Assembly: GCF_001883705.2 (NCBI RefSeq) | Contig: NZ_MDEQ02000005.1 | Location: 186,001-250,000 of the forward strand | Source of the DNA: Burkholderia catarinensis | GTDB taxonomy: Bacteria; Pseudomonadota; Gammaproteobacteria; Burkholderiales; Burkholderiaceae | Length of the DNA stretch: 64,000 nt | Reading direction: 5' to 3' | In this document: piece after piece, positions 18,023 through 26,229 of the stretch | Numbering within the stretch: position 1 is the first letter of the stretch | Layout: each line of letters opens with the position of its first letter | The notes under the pieces: generated by a model | What the model was told of the DNA's origin: nothing | The model's input: the letters and a program-made list of their open reading frames with translations, nothing else | Database searches by the model: none | Position numbers and translations under genes: made by a program

Positions 18023-18964
18023 ATGCCCTCCACCGCCCCGCCGCGCCTGTACGGGATGCCCGAACGCAGCGACCGGCTCGATTTCTACATCCGCGACCAG
18101 GCGTCGCGCCAGGCGATCACCGAGCCGCACCGGCACGCGTATTTCCAGATCCAGTTCAACCTCGGCGGCGACACCGAGCAGCGGATCGGCGGCGTCACGC
18201 GGCCGTTTCCGCGCGGCGCGCTCGCCTTCGTGCTGCCGCACCGCGAGCACCTGATCCCGCATCCGGAAGGCGCGCACTTCATCGTGATCAACTTCAGCCA
18301 GGCATTCCTGCGCGCCGATCTCGACGTCGACCCGCTCGATCTCGAGGACGTGCCCGCGCACCGCTTTCCCGAGCTGACGCCGTTCCGCTTCCAGGAGCAT
18401 CTCGACTTCATCCTGACCGGCGACACGTACGAGGAAGCGCGCCGCCTCGCGCTGTGCATGCTCGACACCGATCGCGTGCGCACATTCGGCTCCACCACGT
18501 TGCTGCGCGGCTACCTGCTGCAACTGATCGGGCTCGTCTGCACGCAGTACGCGGGTGCGCTCGACAAGCTCGCGCAGCGCGGCGCCCAGCGGGCGGGCCG
18601 GCGCGACGCGCTCGCGCGCGTGTTGCGGCACGTGCGGGCGAACCTGACCCGCGAGGACCTGACGCTCGCCGCGACCGCCGAGGCCGCGTTCCTGTCGCCC
18701 AACTACCTCGCGCACCTGGTCCGCAAGGAAACCGGCAGCACGTTCACCGATCTCGTGACCGAGCGCCGGATCGCACTCGCGCAGTCGCTGCTGGCGCATA
18801 CGAGCCGGCGCATCGCGGACATCGCGCGCTCGGTCGGCTTCCGCGACGAAGGATATTTCGCGCGGCGCTTCCGTGCGCGGGTCGGCGTGTCGCCGAAGGC
18901 CTACCGCGACGCGAACGCCGCGCTGCCGGACGGCGACGATGCGCCGGCGGCGGCCGACGCGTAG
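18023..18964 (+). CDS. AraC-family transcriptional regulator
   Basis: 313 residues. The N-terminal cupin-like sensor domain includes ITEPHRHAYFQIQFNLGG with the paired His, and RGALAFVLPHREHLIPHP. The C-terminal double HTH (about 200-300) has LTLAATAEAAFLSPNYLAHLVRKETGSTFTDLV and RRIADIARSVGFRDEGYFARRFRARVGVSPKAYR, the latter matching the AraC signature. It may control the downstream fumarylpyruvate hydrolase-like gene on the same strand, 126 bp away, but no operator is evident. Effector unknown. Confidence 0.92.
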   Translation: MPSTAPPRLYGMPERSDRLDFYIRDQASRQAITEPHRHAYFQIQFNLGGDTEQRIGGVTRPFPRGALAFVLPHREHLIPHPEGAHFIVINFSQAFLRADLDVDPLDLEDVPAHRFPELTPFRFQEHLDFILTGDTYEEARRLALCMLDTDRVRTFGSTTLLRGYLLQLIGLVCTQYAGALDKLAQRGAQRAGRRDALARVLRHVRANLTREDLTLAATAEAAFLSPNYLAHLVRKETGSTFTDLVTERRIALAQSLLAHTSRRIADIARSVGFRDEGYFARRFRARVGVSPKAYRDANAALPDGDDAPAAADA

Positions 18965-19090
18965 TTTTGTCCCGGTAAAACGCAGTTGCGTCGCATCCGG
19001 GCGCATGCGCGTCGGGTATCGTTGCACGCATGCCGGCCCGTGCGCCGCACAGGCGCCGGCATCCGTCTTCCTACCGAACGAGGCCATCCG

Positions 19091-19789
19091 ATGTCCGCCT
19101 ATGTCATCGACGCTGCCGAGCGTCCTTCCGTCGAAGTCGAACAGTCGTCCGCGCGCTTTCCGGTGCGCCGCGTCTTCTGCGTCGGCCGCAACTATGCCGA
19201 CCACGCGCGCGAAATGGGCGCCGATCCCGACCGCGAGCCGCCGTTCTTCTTTACGAAGCCGGCCGACGCGATCGTCCCGGCAGGCGGCACCGTCCCCTAT
19301 CCGCCGCTGACGAACGACCTCCATCATGAAATCGAGCTGGTCGTCGCGATCGGCAAGGACGGCCGGTCGATCGACCCGGCCGATGCGCTGTCGCACGTGT
19401 GGGGCTACGGCGTCGGCGTCGACCTCACGCGCCGCGACCTGCAGGCCGAAGCGAAGAAGCTGAGCCGTCCGTGGGACTGGGCGAAGGGCTTCGACGCGTC
19501 GGGCCCCGTGACCGCGCTGCGCGCGACGGCGGCCACCGGCCACCCGGCAGCGGGCCGCATCTGGCTCGCGGTCAACGGCGAAACGCGCCAGCAAGGCGAC
19601 CTGGCCGACATGATCTGGGCCGTGCCCGACGTCATCGCGTACGTGTCGCGCTCGGTCGAGCTGAAGGCCGGCGACCTGATCTTCACCGGCACGCCCGCCG
19701 GCGTCGGCGCGCTGCAGCCGGGCGACCGCGTGACGGGCGGCGTCGACGGCATCGCGGCGTTCGAGTTCGTCATGGGCGCGAAGCCGTAA
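19091..19789 (+). CDS. Fumarylacetoacetate hydrolase family protein, fumarylpyruvate hydrolase-like
   Basis: 232 residues from ATG 19091. Signature elements: RRVFCVGRNYADHAREMG, PFFFTKPADAI, DLHHEIELVVAIG (acidic metal ligands), WGYGVGVDLTRRDLQ and GDLIFTGTPAGVGALQPGD. This matches the FAH fold and is closest in memory to NagK fumarylpyruvate hydrolase of the gentisate pathway, which splits fumarylpyruvate into fumarate and pyruvate. No gentisate dioxygenase or maleylpyruvate isomerase is nearby, so the pathway assignment is tentative. The other candidate is an acylpyruvase-type enzyme. Confidence 0.82.
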   Translation: MSAYVIDAAERPSVEVEQSSARFPVRRVFCVGRNYADHAREMGADPDREPPFFFTKPADAIVPAGGTVPYPPLTNDLHHEIELVVAIGKDGRSIDPADALSHVWGYGVGVDLTRRDLQAEAKKLSRPWDWAKGFDASGPVTALRATAATGHPAAGRIWLAVNGETRQQGDLADMIWAVPDVIAYVSRSVELKAGDLIFTGTPAGVGALQPGDRVTGGVDGIAAFEFVMGAKP

Positions 19790-19845
19790 CGAAGCAGCCA
19801 TGGCGGCCGCCTCTCCGGGGCCGCCGTGCGACATCCCGATTCCGG

Positions 19846-20391
19846 TCAGTCGTAACGGCGCAGGAATGCTGCGGCGACGGCCGGCGGATTCAGCACCTTC
19901 GCCGATTCGTTTTCCAGCGCCTCGGCCGCGTCGTCGTCGCTGATCGACACGAACAGCGTGATGGCCGCCCGCTCCTCGCCCGTGCCGAACAGGCCGTCGC
20001 GATCGAGCAGCCGCAATGCCTCGATCATGTCGGCGTGCAGTTGCCGGGAAAATTCCGCGAATCGCGACCGGACGAACTGCGGGCTCAGCACTTCGTCGGC
20101 CAGCCTGCCGCAGATCTCATTGAACGGCGAAGCCTCCGCCGCCGCGTACGCCCACTCGGAAAAGCCCCACACATACCACGGGTCCGGATCGTCGTCCGCG
20201 ATCGCCTGTTGCGCGCGGACGCGGCGCAGTCCTTCGACCGAATTGGCTGCCGGCACCACCGTCATCGCACCGCTGTCGGTGTACAACGCGAACGCGTAGA
20301 AATGCTCGTCCGGGTGCAATGCCCGCAGCGCCCTGAAGGTTGCCCGCGCGGCGTCGGCAATGTCCCGCTGGAAATCTGAAAAATCGCTCAT
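19846..20391 (-). CDS. DUF4303-like protein
   Basis: 181 residues with no signal peptide or membrane segment. The N-terminal pattern ARATFRALRALHPDEHFYAFALYTDSG is what I associate with the DUF4303 family. The rest is acidic and Trp/Tyr-rich (DDDPDPWYVWGFSEWAYAA), ending in a predicted helical tail. Some related small families act as immunity or SMI1-like proteins, but no toxin gene is adjacent here. The gene is convergent with the fumarylpyruvate hydrolase gene and 126 bp upstream of the MFS stop region. Function unknown. Confidence 0.7.
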   Translation of the reverse strand: MSDFSDFQRDIADAARATFRALRALHPDEHFYAFALYTDSGAMTVVPAANSVEGLRRVRAQQAIADDDPDPWYVWGFSEWAYAAAEASPFNEICGRLADEVLSPQFVRSRFAEFSRQLHADMIEALRLLDRDGLFGTGEERAAITLFVSISDDDAAEALENESAKVLNPPAVAAAFLRRYD

Positions 20392-20517
20392 CGCATCCTC
20401 GCCCAGTCACCCTTTGCGCTCGTCGGGGAACACGGCTCGCGGATGGTGCGCCGTCTCCCGGCATGCGACGGATTGTCCGTCATTCGGCCGCGCCACGGTA
20501 CCGGGGCGCACCCGCGT

Positions 20518-21729
20518 TCACCGTCCGGCGTCCCGCGCATCGAACACCCGCACGCAGACGGCGGCCGCCAGCGCGATCGCCGCCGACAGCAGCATCATCG
20601 CGAGCGGCATATAGCCCGCGTTGCCGACGCTCAGCACCGCGCCCGTCAGCGACGACAGCGCCGCGCCGCCGCCGATCGTCATCGCCCCGGCCAGCCCCGA
20701 CGCGCTGCCCGCCAGCTCCGGGCGCACCGACACCGCGCCGGCATGCGCGCCGGGGTTGGTCAGCCCGTTGCCGATGCCGACCAGCACGCACGGCCCGAAC
20801 CATGCGAGCGCATGCGTCGCGCCGCCGAACACGAGCAAGAGACCGATCAGCGGGCCCGCGCACGCGACGACCCGCCCGCACAGGATCGTCGTGGCCAGCG
20901 CATGGCGGCGCGCGTAACGCGCGGCGAGAAAGCTGCCGCACACGAAACCGGCCGTGATCGTTCCCATGTAGAAGCCGATTTCCGCCGGCGCGATGCCGAA
21001 TACCGCTTTCGCAGCGAGCGGCGCGCCGGCCAGGAACGCGTAGAACGAGCCCGTCGAAAACGCCATGCAAAGTGCATAGGCCCAGAAACGGCGCGCCCGG
21101 AGCAGCGCCGGATACGCGCGAAGCTGCTGCCCCAGGCTCGATGACCGGTTCGTATGGGTTTCGACGAGATCGAACGCACACCAGACGAACAGCGCAATCC
21201 CGGCCGCGCCGAGCAGCCAGAAGCTCGCGCGCCAGCCGCCCGTCTGGTCGAGCACGCCGCCGAGCGTCGGGCCAAGCATCGGCGCGAACGCGGCCGCCAT
21301 CGCCGCATAGCCGATCCGGCTCGCCGTGCGCGCACCGCCGCCGGTGTCGCGGATCGTCGCCATCGACACCGGATAGACCGACGTGATCGCCGCCTGCATC
21401 AGCCGGCACGCGAGAAACGCGCGGATATCGGTTGCCATCGCGCAGCCGAGCGAGCCGAGCGCGAATACGCCGACGCTCGCCAGCACGATCGGCCGCCGCC
21501 CGAACCGGTCCGACAGCGGCCCCATCACGAACTCGAGCGACGCGGCCACCGCGGCGTAACCGCCGAGCGACAGCGCGACGAGCGCATAGTCGGCGCGCAG
21601 GTCGCGCGCGATCGCCGGCAGCGACGGCAGGAACAGGCTCAGCGGCAGCACCGAGAACGCGCACAGCAGGATCAGCGTCGCGTGTCTCGGCGACGCCGGT
21701 TCGGCAGCGGTCGACAGGTCCGGTTGCAA
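20518..21729 (-). CDS. Bcr/CflA-type MFS drug exporter
   Basis: 403 residues when started at TTG 21729, chosen because GGAGG (21737-21742, minus strand) sits 7 bp upstream. A longer frame to 21864 would translate through a terminator hairpin and is not credible. Twelve transmembrane segments follow, with LFLPSLPAIARDL near TM1, the motif-A element GPLSDRFGRRPIVLA, MQAAITSVYPVSMATIRD, and GPTLGGVLDQTGGWRASFWLL (antiporter motif C). These features fit 12-TM Bcr/CflA proton-drug antiporters. Expression appears controlled by an upstream leader peptide and terminator, see 21773-21964. Confidence 0.88.
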   Translation of the reverse strand: MQPDLSTAAEPASPRHATLILLCAFSVLPLSLFLPSLPAIARDLRADYALVALSLGGYAAVAASLEFVMGPLSDRFGRRPIVLASVGVFALGSLGCAMATDIRAFLACRLMQAAITSVYPVSMATIRDTGGGARTASRIGYAAMAAAFAPMLGPTLGGVLDQTGGWRASFWLLGAAGIALFVWCAFDLVETHTNRSSSLGQQLRAYPALLRARRFWAYALCMAFSTGSFYAFLAGAPLAAKAVFGIAPAEIGFYMGTITAGFVCGSFLAARYARRHALATTILCGRVVACAGPLIGLLLVFGGATHALAWFGPCVLVGIGNGLTNPGAHAGAVSVRPELAGSASGLAGAMTIGGGAALSSLTGAVLSVGNAGYMPLAMMLLSAAIALAAAVCVRVFDARDAGR

Positions 21730-21772
21730 GCGGATGCCCTCCGCGCACGCGCCGCACGGCCGTGCGCAATGC

Positions 21773-21801
21773 AAAAAAAAGCCCCCGAACGAGTCGGGGG
21801 C
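21773..21801 (-). terminator. Rho-independent terminator in the leader of the MFS exporter gene
   Basis: Minus strand: perfect 8-bp stem GCCCCCGA/TCGGGGGC (21781-21801) with a 5-nt loop, followed by eight T (21773-21780). It ends only 43 bp before the TTG start, leaving almost no room for a separate promoter. Transcripts starting upstream must therefore read through it. It may also end transcripts from the protease gene. Confidence 0.9.
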
Positions 21802-21824
21802 GCATGGGTGCCGGCGCGGTGCCG

Positions 21825-21875
21825 CTACCGGACCCTGCGCCTGTGGACGACTACGATGAAGCAAGCTGCTTTCAT
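21825..21875 (-). CDS. Candidate regulatory leader peptide (16 residues)
   Basis: ATG at 21875 with AGGAG about 10 bp upstream encodes MKAACFIVVVHRRRVR and stops with TAG at 21825-21827, 24 nt before the terminator stem. The peptide has a hydrophobic run, then His-Arg-Arg-Arg, a composition able to slow ribosomes. It lies between a sigma-70-like promoter (21935-21964) and the terminator, the classic layout of a ribosome-mediated attenuator for a resistance gene. No homology could be tested. Confidence 0.6.
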   Translation of the reverse strand: MKAACFIVVVHRRRVR

Positions 21876-21934
21876 GCCGAATGGCTCCTGAATGCGTGGC
21901 TGACTGCGTGACTGACCGCGAGCGATACCGGACG

Positions 21935-21964
21935 ATGTTAGGCGGATGACGCCAACCGCGTCAA
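21935..21964 (-). promoter_or_regulatory. Sigma-70-type promoter for the leader peptide and MFS gene
   Basis: Minus strand TTGACG (21959-21964), 18-bp spacer, TAACAT (21935-21940). It begins 5 bp after the protease stop codon, so the start point near 21928 gives a leader of about 50 nt to the peptide ATG. Confidence 0.6.
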
Positions 21965-21968
21965 CGCC

Positions 21969-23555
21969 TTAACGCGCGCGCACCGACACGAACTTCCGTG
22001 CATTGTTGCGCTGGATCAGCACGGCGATCACGCTGCCGCCGTTCGCTTCGAGCGACTGCACGTCGTCCGGCGTCTCGAGCAGCGTGTCGTTGAGCTCCAG
22101 CACGACGTCGCCCGGCTGGATGCCCGCGCGTGCCGCCGGGCCGCGCACCGCGTCCACCATCATCCCGACCGCGAGCCCCGTCGAACGGCGCTCGTCGTCG
22201 CTCAGCGCGTGCATCGTCAGCCCGAGGCGGTCGCCGCCTTCGCCCGCCCCCGGCCCCGGCCCCGGCCCCGGTCGCGCAGCGGCCTTCGGCGCGGCCATGC
22301 CGGCCGGCGCGCCCGCGTTGCCGGCCGCCTCGTCGGCGCCCGTGATCGTCAGCATCACCGGCGCGCGGTTGCGGATCACGCGCAGCGACACCTTCTCGCC
22401 GGGCGACAGCGCGGCGGCCAGGTCGTCCAGTTCGACCGAGCGGCCGATCGTCTTGTCGCCCACGCGCACGATCACGTCTCCGGGCTTCAAGCCGGCGGCT
22501 GCGGCCGGCGAGCCCGGCGCGACACCGTTGACGAGCGCGCCTGCCGGACGCGGCAGCCCGAATGCCGCGGCCAGCCCGGCGCCGACGTCCTGAACGTCGA
22601 CGCCGAGTGCATTGCCGGACGACGCGCCCGGCGTCGGCGCCTGAGCCGGCTGCGCCCGCATCTGTGCCTGCTGTTGCGCCTGCAACTGCGCGCGTACCTT
22701 TGCCGCGAATGCGATCGGGATCGCGAACGTCATGCTCGCGTAGCGGTCGGCGCCCGTATAGACCTGCACCGCGATGCCGATCACGTCGCCCGCGCGATTG
22801 AACACCGGGCCGCCCGAGTTGTCCGGATTCGGCGCGATGTCGGTCTCGAAGAACGGAAACGCGCTACCGTCCGGCAACCGGTGCGACGTTGCGCTGACGA
22901 TGCCGGCCGTGACCGTGTTGCCCGATCCGTCCGGCGCGCCGATCGTCATCACCGGTTCGCCTGCGCGAACTTTCGACGAATCGCCGATGCGCACGAACGG
23001 CAGCTTCTTCGCGTTGACGCGCAGCACGGCGACGTCGCTTTGCGGATCGACGGCCAGGACCGTCGCCTTGAATTCGCGGCGGTCGGTGAGCCGCACCGTC
23101 ACGTCGGTTGCCTCGTCGACCACATGGGCCGACGTGAGGATCAGGCCGTCGGCGCTGACGATGAAGCCCGAACCGCTGCCGGACACCGCACGGGGCGGCG
23201 TCATATCGGGCGCCGGTGCCTGCGGGTCCTGCGCGGGCGGCGGCGCGCCGTGCCGGAAGAACGCGGCGAGCGGATCGTCGGAATCGAGGAGTGCAAAGGC
23301 CGGGCCGCCGGTTTGCGGGTCGGGCGTGGCGGCCATGATGGTCACGACCGCCGGACCGTAGCGGTCGACGATCGCCGGAAAGTCGACCGGCATCGCGTAA
23401 CGCGCGGCGGATGGCCTTGGCTTCATCCCGGGTGACGTAGCGGGCGGCGCGAGGGTTCCGGCCATGGCGGCCGGCGGGGGCAACAAACAGCCGGCAAACA
23501 CGCCCCCGATCAACGCGGTGCGAAGCACGGCGCGAGCAAGCGTCAGGCGAACCAC
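21969..23555 (-). CDS. Periplasmic Do-like (HtrA/DegP/MucD) serine protease
   Basis: 528 residues from GTG 23555, chosen for the strong GGGGGAGG site 6 bp upstream. A signal peptide (LTLARAVLRTALIGGVFAGCLL) is followed by a trypsin-like domain with His in LTSAHVVDEATD, Asp in DPQSDVAVLRVN, and Ser in PNPDNSGGPVF. Two PDZ domains follow (ALGVDVQDVGAGLAAAFGL ... VIVRVGDKTI; and LGLTMHAL ... VVLELNDTLLETPDDVQ). A Pro-Gly repeat joins them. The residue two before the catalytic Ser is Asp instead of the almost invariant Gly, which would alter the oxyanion hole. The role should be envelope protein quality control. Confidence 0.92.
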   Translation of the reverse strand: MVRLTLARAVLRTALIGGVFAGCLLPPPAAMAGTLAPPATSPGMKPRPSAARYAMPVDFPAIVDRYGPAVVTIMAATPDPQTGGPAFALLDSDDPLAAFFRHGAPPPAQDPQAPAPDMTPPRAVSGSGSGFIVSADGLILTSAHVVDEATDVTVRLTDRREFKATVLAVDPQSDVAVLRVNAKKLPFVRIGDSSKVRAGEPVMTIGAPDGSGNTVTAGIVSATSHRLPDGSAFPFFETDIAPNPDNSGGPVFNRAGDVIGIAVQVYTGADRYASMTFAIPIAFAAKVRAQLQAQQQAQMRAQPAQAPTPGASSGNALGVDVQDVGAGLAAAFGLPRPAGALVNGVAPGSPAAAAGLKPGDVIVRVGDKTIGRSVELDDLAAALSPGEKVSLRVIRNRAPVMLTITGADEAAGNAGAPAGMAAPKAAARPGPGPGPGAGEGGDRLGLTMHALSDDERRSTGLAVGMMVDAVRGPAARAGIQPGDVVLELNDTLLETPDDVQSLEANGGSVIAVLIQRNNARKFVSVRAR

Positions 23556-23883
23556 GGTGCACCTCCCCCGGCAGTCGCGGCGCCAACCTGCGCGAGACGC
23601 GCAGGCGCCCGACAAGCACCGGTACACGCATCCATTTATAGCGCACACGCGGGTTGGAACATACGAATCGAAACCCGTATGCCGGGGTGGCACGGTAGCT
23701 GCGGAGCCGTGATGGCGTTCGTTCCGAACAAAGTGGGCGGTTCGTCAATCCGCACAAGTCCGATTGTCCCGCGCGGCGTCGTGCGGTCCGGTCCGGTTCG
23801 GCGTCCGGCGCATCGGCGGTTGGCGCAATGTAAGCGCGCGTTGCTAACCTTCGCTCTCGGACAAACGGTGAAGGGATGAAGCG
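23556..23883. other. Intergenic region between protease and acetyltransferase remnant
   Basis: No gene. The protease 5' leader contains a perfect 8-bp hairpin CCTGCGCG/CGCGCAGG with a 3-nt loop (23587-23605), 32 bp upstream of the GTG. The two genes are divergent, so both promoters should lie here. No clear -35/-10 pair could be chosen. Confidence 0.45.
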
Positions 23884-24390
23884 ATGACAGGCATGGTCGT
23901 CCGCAGGGCAGGTGAACCGGACATAGCGGCCCTGATGCAGATCCGCAACGATGCGCACGCTAGGAAGGTGGCGCATCGCGACTACGCGTGGGGCAAGGAA
24001 GGCGACGGATTTTCCGAACGGTGGGTGCGCAACAACATCGCCGAAAAGGACGTGTATGTCGTCGAGCAGGACGGCGTTGCGGTCGGAACGTTTTCGCTGC
24101 GCCTGGATGTCGACGATCACTGGGGGCCGCAGGAACCGGTCGCCGGTTACGTGCACGGGCTTTGCGTGCGGGACGGCTTCAACGGTCACGGACTCGGCGG
24201 CCTCATGCTGGATTGATGCGCCGACAAGGTGAGCAAACTGAACCGGCGTTTCGTCCGACTCGACTGCGCCGCTCACAACGCGAAGTTATGCGCGTACTAC
24301 GAGTCGCTCGGCTTTGTCCGCGCCGGACTTTACCCGGAGCCGGGACCCGGCGGCCATGTCTGGTCGCTGTACGAAAAACCGGCCTGCTGA
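23884..24390 (+). pseudogene. GNAT acetyltransferase interrupted by an in-frame TGA
   Basis: The frame opens at ATG 23884 after AAGGGATG and reads as a GNAT protein: MTGMVVRRAGEPDIAALMQI, YVVEQDGVAVGTFSLRLDV, and the acetyl-CoA motif region GYVHGLCVRDGFNGHGLGGLMLD. It then meets TGA at 24214-24216. The same frame continues without shift through RRFVRLDCAAHNAKLCAYYESLGF, the normal GNAT C-terminal strand and helix, to a stop at 24388-24390. One TGG-to-TGA change would explain this. The 110-residue product lacks half the fold and is probably inactive. Confidence 0.8.
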
Positions 24391-24603
24391 CGGCTGCGGA
24401 CTTGCCGCTTCCGACCGTCGAAAGGCGGCATCGCGTCAAAGGTTGGCAGCCTCCTCCACCGCGAACGCCGCAGCCAGCGGCTGCGGCAACGATCTCCGCC
24501 GGGAAGGCGGGCAGTTTGCCCTTACCTGTCCTGCGCAACGCTTCCACGGCAGCGAAAATCACCGGCGACGGGTTGGGTTGCCCGCGCGCGCTGCCAGCCG
24601 CCG

Positions 24604-26076
24604 TCAATCGCCGCCCACCCGCTGCGCGATCGTCGACAACATCCGTAACATCGGCTCGAACGCATCGGCCGACGTATTGCCGAAGCCGAGCACGAGCCCG
24701 TTGCCCGCCCGTGCCGCGTCGATCGAAAAACCCGACAGCGGGAACGGCCCGATGCCGTGCGCGCGCGCCGCTTCGACGATCGAGCGATCGCGATAGCGCG
24801 CCGGCATCCGCAACGCGAGATGCAGCCCGCACGGGCCGCCCTCGACCTGGTGCGGCACGCTCAGGTTGCCGTCGAGCGCGGCGAGCAGCGACCGCCGCCG
24901 GTCGCGGTACAACCGGCGCATCCGCCCGAGATGGCGGCCGTATTCGCCCGTCTCGATGAAATCGGCCAGCGCGAGCTGCACATGGCGCGTCCCGCCGCGC
25001 AGCATCTCCGGCAACACCGGCCGCACGGCGGCCAGCAGCGCCTCGGGCAGCACGAGAAAGCCGATCCGCAGCGCCGGAAACATCGTCTTGCTGAACGAGC
25101 CGAGATAGACAACCGGCGAATCGGGCGCGAGCCCGTGCATCGCGCCGATCGGCTCGCCGGTATGACGGAATTCGCTGTCGTAGTCGTCCTCGATGATCCA
25201 CGCGCGATGCCGGCGCGCCGCATCGATCAGTGCGAGCCGGCGCGAGATCGACAGCACCGCGCCGGTCGGGAACTGGTTCGACGGCGTCGTGTAGACGAGG
25301 CGCGGCGTCCGCTCGCGCCAGTCGTCCTCATCCGCGCGCAGCCCTTCCGCGTCGACCGGCATCGGCACGACGTCGAGGTCGGCCGCCTGCATCGCGGTGC
25401 GCGCGCCGCGATAGCCGGGCTCCTCGACCCACACCGTATCGCCCGGGTTCGTCAGCAGCTGCGCGCACAGCGCGATCGCGCCCTGTGCGCCTTCGGTGAT
25501 CACGATCTGCTCGGGATCGCAGCGCACGCCGCGCGTCACGGCCAGGTGGCGCGCGATCGATTCGCGCAGCGCGCGCTCGCCGAGCGGGTCGCCATACGCG
25601 AGCAGGTCGCGGCCGGTGCGACGCATCGCGCGGTCGATCGCGTGCCGCCACGCATCCACCGGGAAATGGGCCAGCGCGGGCACGCCCGGCCGGAAGCCCT
25701 CCGATTCGCCGGTGCCGACGAGGCTCGGGCGAATCCGGCCGAGCCGCTGCGCGACGGCCGGCGGCGCGGCCCGCCGGCGCGGCGGCGCCGGCCGCGACAG
25801 CCCGACGACGCGCGTGCCTCGCCGGTCGGACTGCAGGAAACCTTCCGCAACGAGCTGCTCGTAGACGGCGGCCGTCGTGTTGCGCGACACGCCGAGCGTC
25901 TCGGCGAGCGCACGCGTGCCGGGCAGCCGCGTGCCGGCCGGCATCGCGCCGCCGAGAATCGCGTCGCGCACGCGGCGCAGCAACTGGCGCTGCAGCGAAG
26001 GCGCGCCCGGCGTGCGCGCCAGCGGCGCGTCGAGCGGCAGCAACGGCGCGTCGCCGGAAGGAAAGGCAGTCGTCAT
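24604..26076 (-). CDS. MocR/PdxR-type GntR regulator with aminotransferase domain
   Basis: 490 residues from ATG 26076. The N-terminal GntR wHTH (about 22-90) is SLQRQLLRRVRDAILGGAMPAGTRLPGTRALAETLGVSRNTTAAVYEQL. After a linker follows a fold-type I aminotransferase domain with AYGDPLGERALRESIARHL, EEPGYRGAR, IIEDDYDSEFR and the PLP lysine in LGSFSKTMFPALRIGF. MocR proteins use PLP as effector, and members control pyridoxal, GABA or taurine genes. It is divergent from the double GNAT gene, a likely target. The exact ligand cannot be inferred. Confidence 0.9.
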   Translation of the reverse strand: MTTAFPSGDAPLLPLDAPLARTPGAPSLQRQLLRRVRDAILGGAMPAGTRLPGTRALAETLGVSRNTTAAVYEQLVAEGFLQSDRRGTRVVGLSRPAPPRRRAAPPAVAQRLGRIRPSLVGTGESEGFRPGVPALAHFPVDAWRHAIDRAMRRTGRDLLAYGDPLGERALRESIARHLAVTRGVRCDPEQIVITEGAQGAIALCAQLLTNPGDTVWVEEPGYRGARTAMQAADLDVVPMPVDAEGLRADEDDWRERTPRLVYTTPSNQFPTGAVLSISRRLALIDAARRHRAWIIEDDYDSEFRHTGEPIGAMHGLAPDSPVVYLGSFSKTMFPALRIGFLVLPEALLAAVRPVLPEMLRGGTRHVQLALADFIETGEYGRHLGRMRRLYRDRRRSLLAALDGNLSVPHQVEGGPCGLHLALRMPARYRDRSIVEAARAHGIGPFPLSGFSIDAARAGNGLVLGFGNTSADAFEPMLRMLSTIAQRVGGD

Positions 26077-26229
26077 CGGAACATCGCAGCGTGAAAGTGT
26101 CGGAACATGGCGCATGGCTCGTGGCACCATAAATTTGCCGATCCATGGCGCTTCTCATGGTACCTCGCCGCGACTACGATCGTCTGCATGCCGGCATGTC
26201 GCCGGCCGCCAACCGAAGCGAGATCGACC

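Noticed and set aside
20518..21864. Extended start for the MFS exporter at 21864
   Set aside because: It would translate through a terminator hairpin and T-run and add a Cys/Pro-rich segment unlike any MFS. TTG 21729 has a strong ribosome site and gives family length.
23884..24390. Selenocysteine at the in-frame TGA of the GNAT gene
   Set aside because: No SECIS-like hairpin seen after the TGA, and GNAT proteins do not need selenocysteine at that place; a Trp-to-stop change is simpler.
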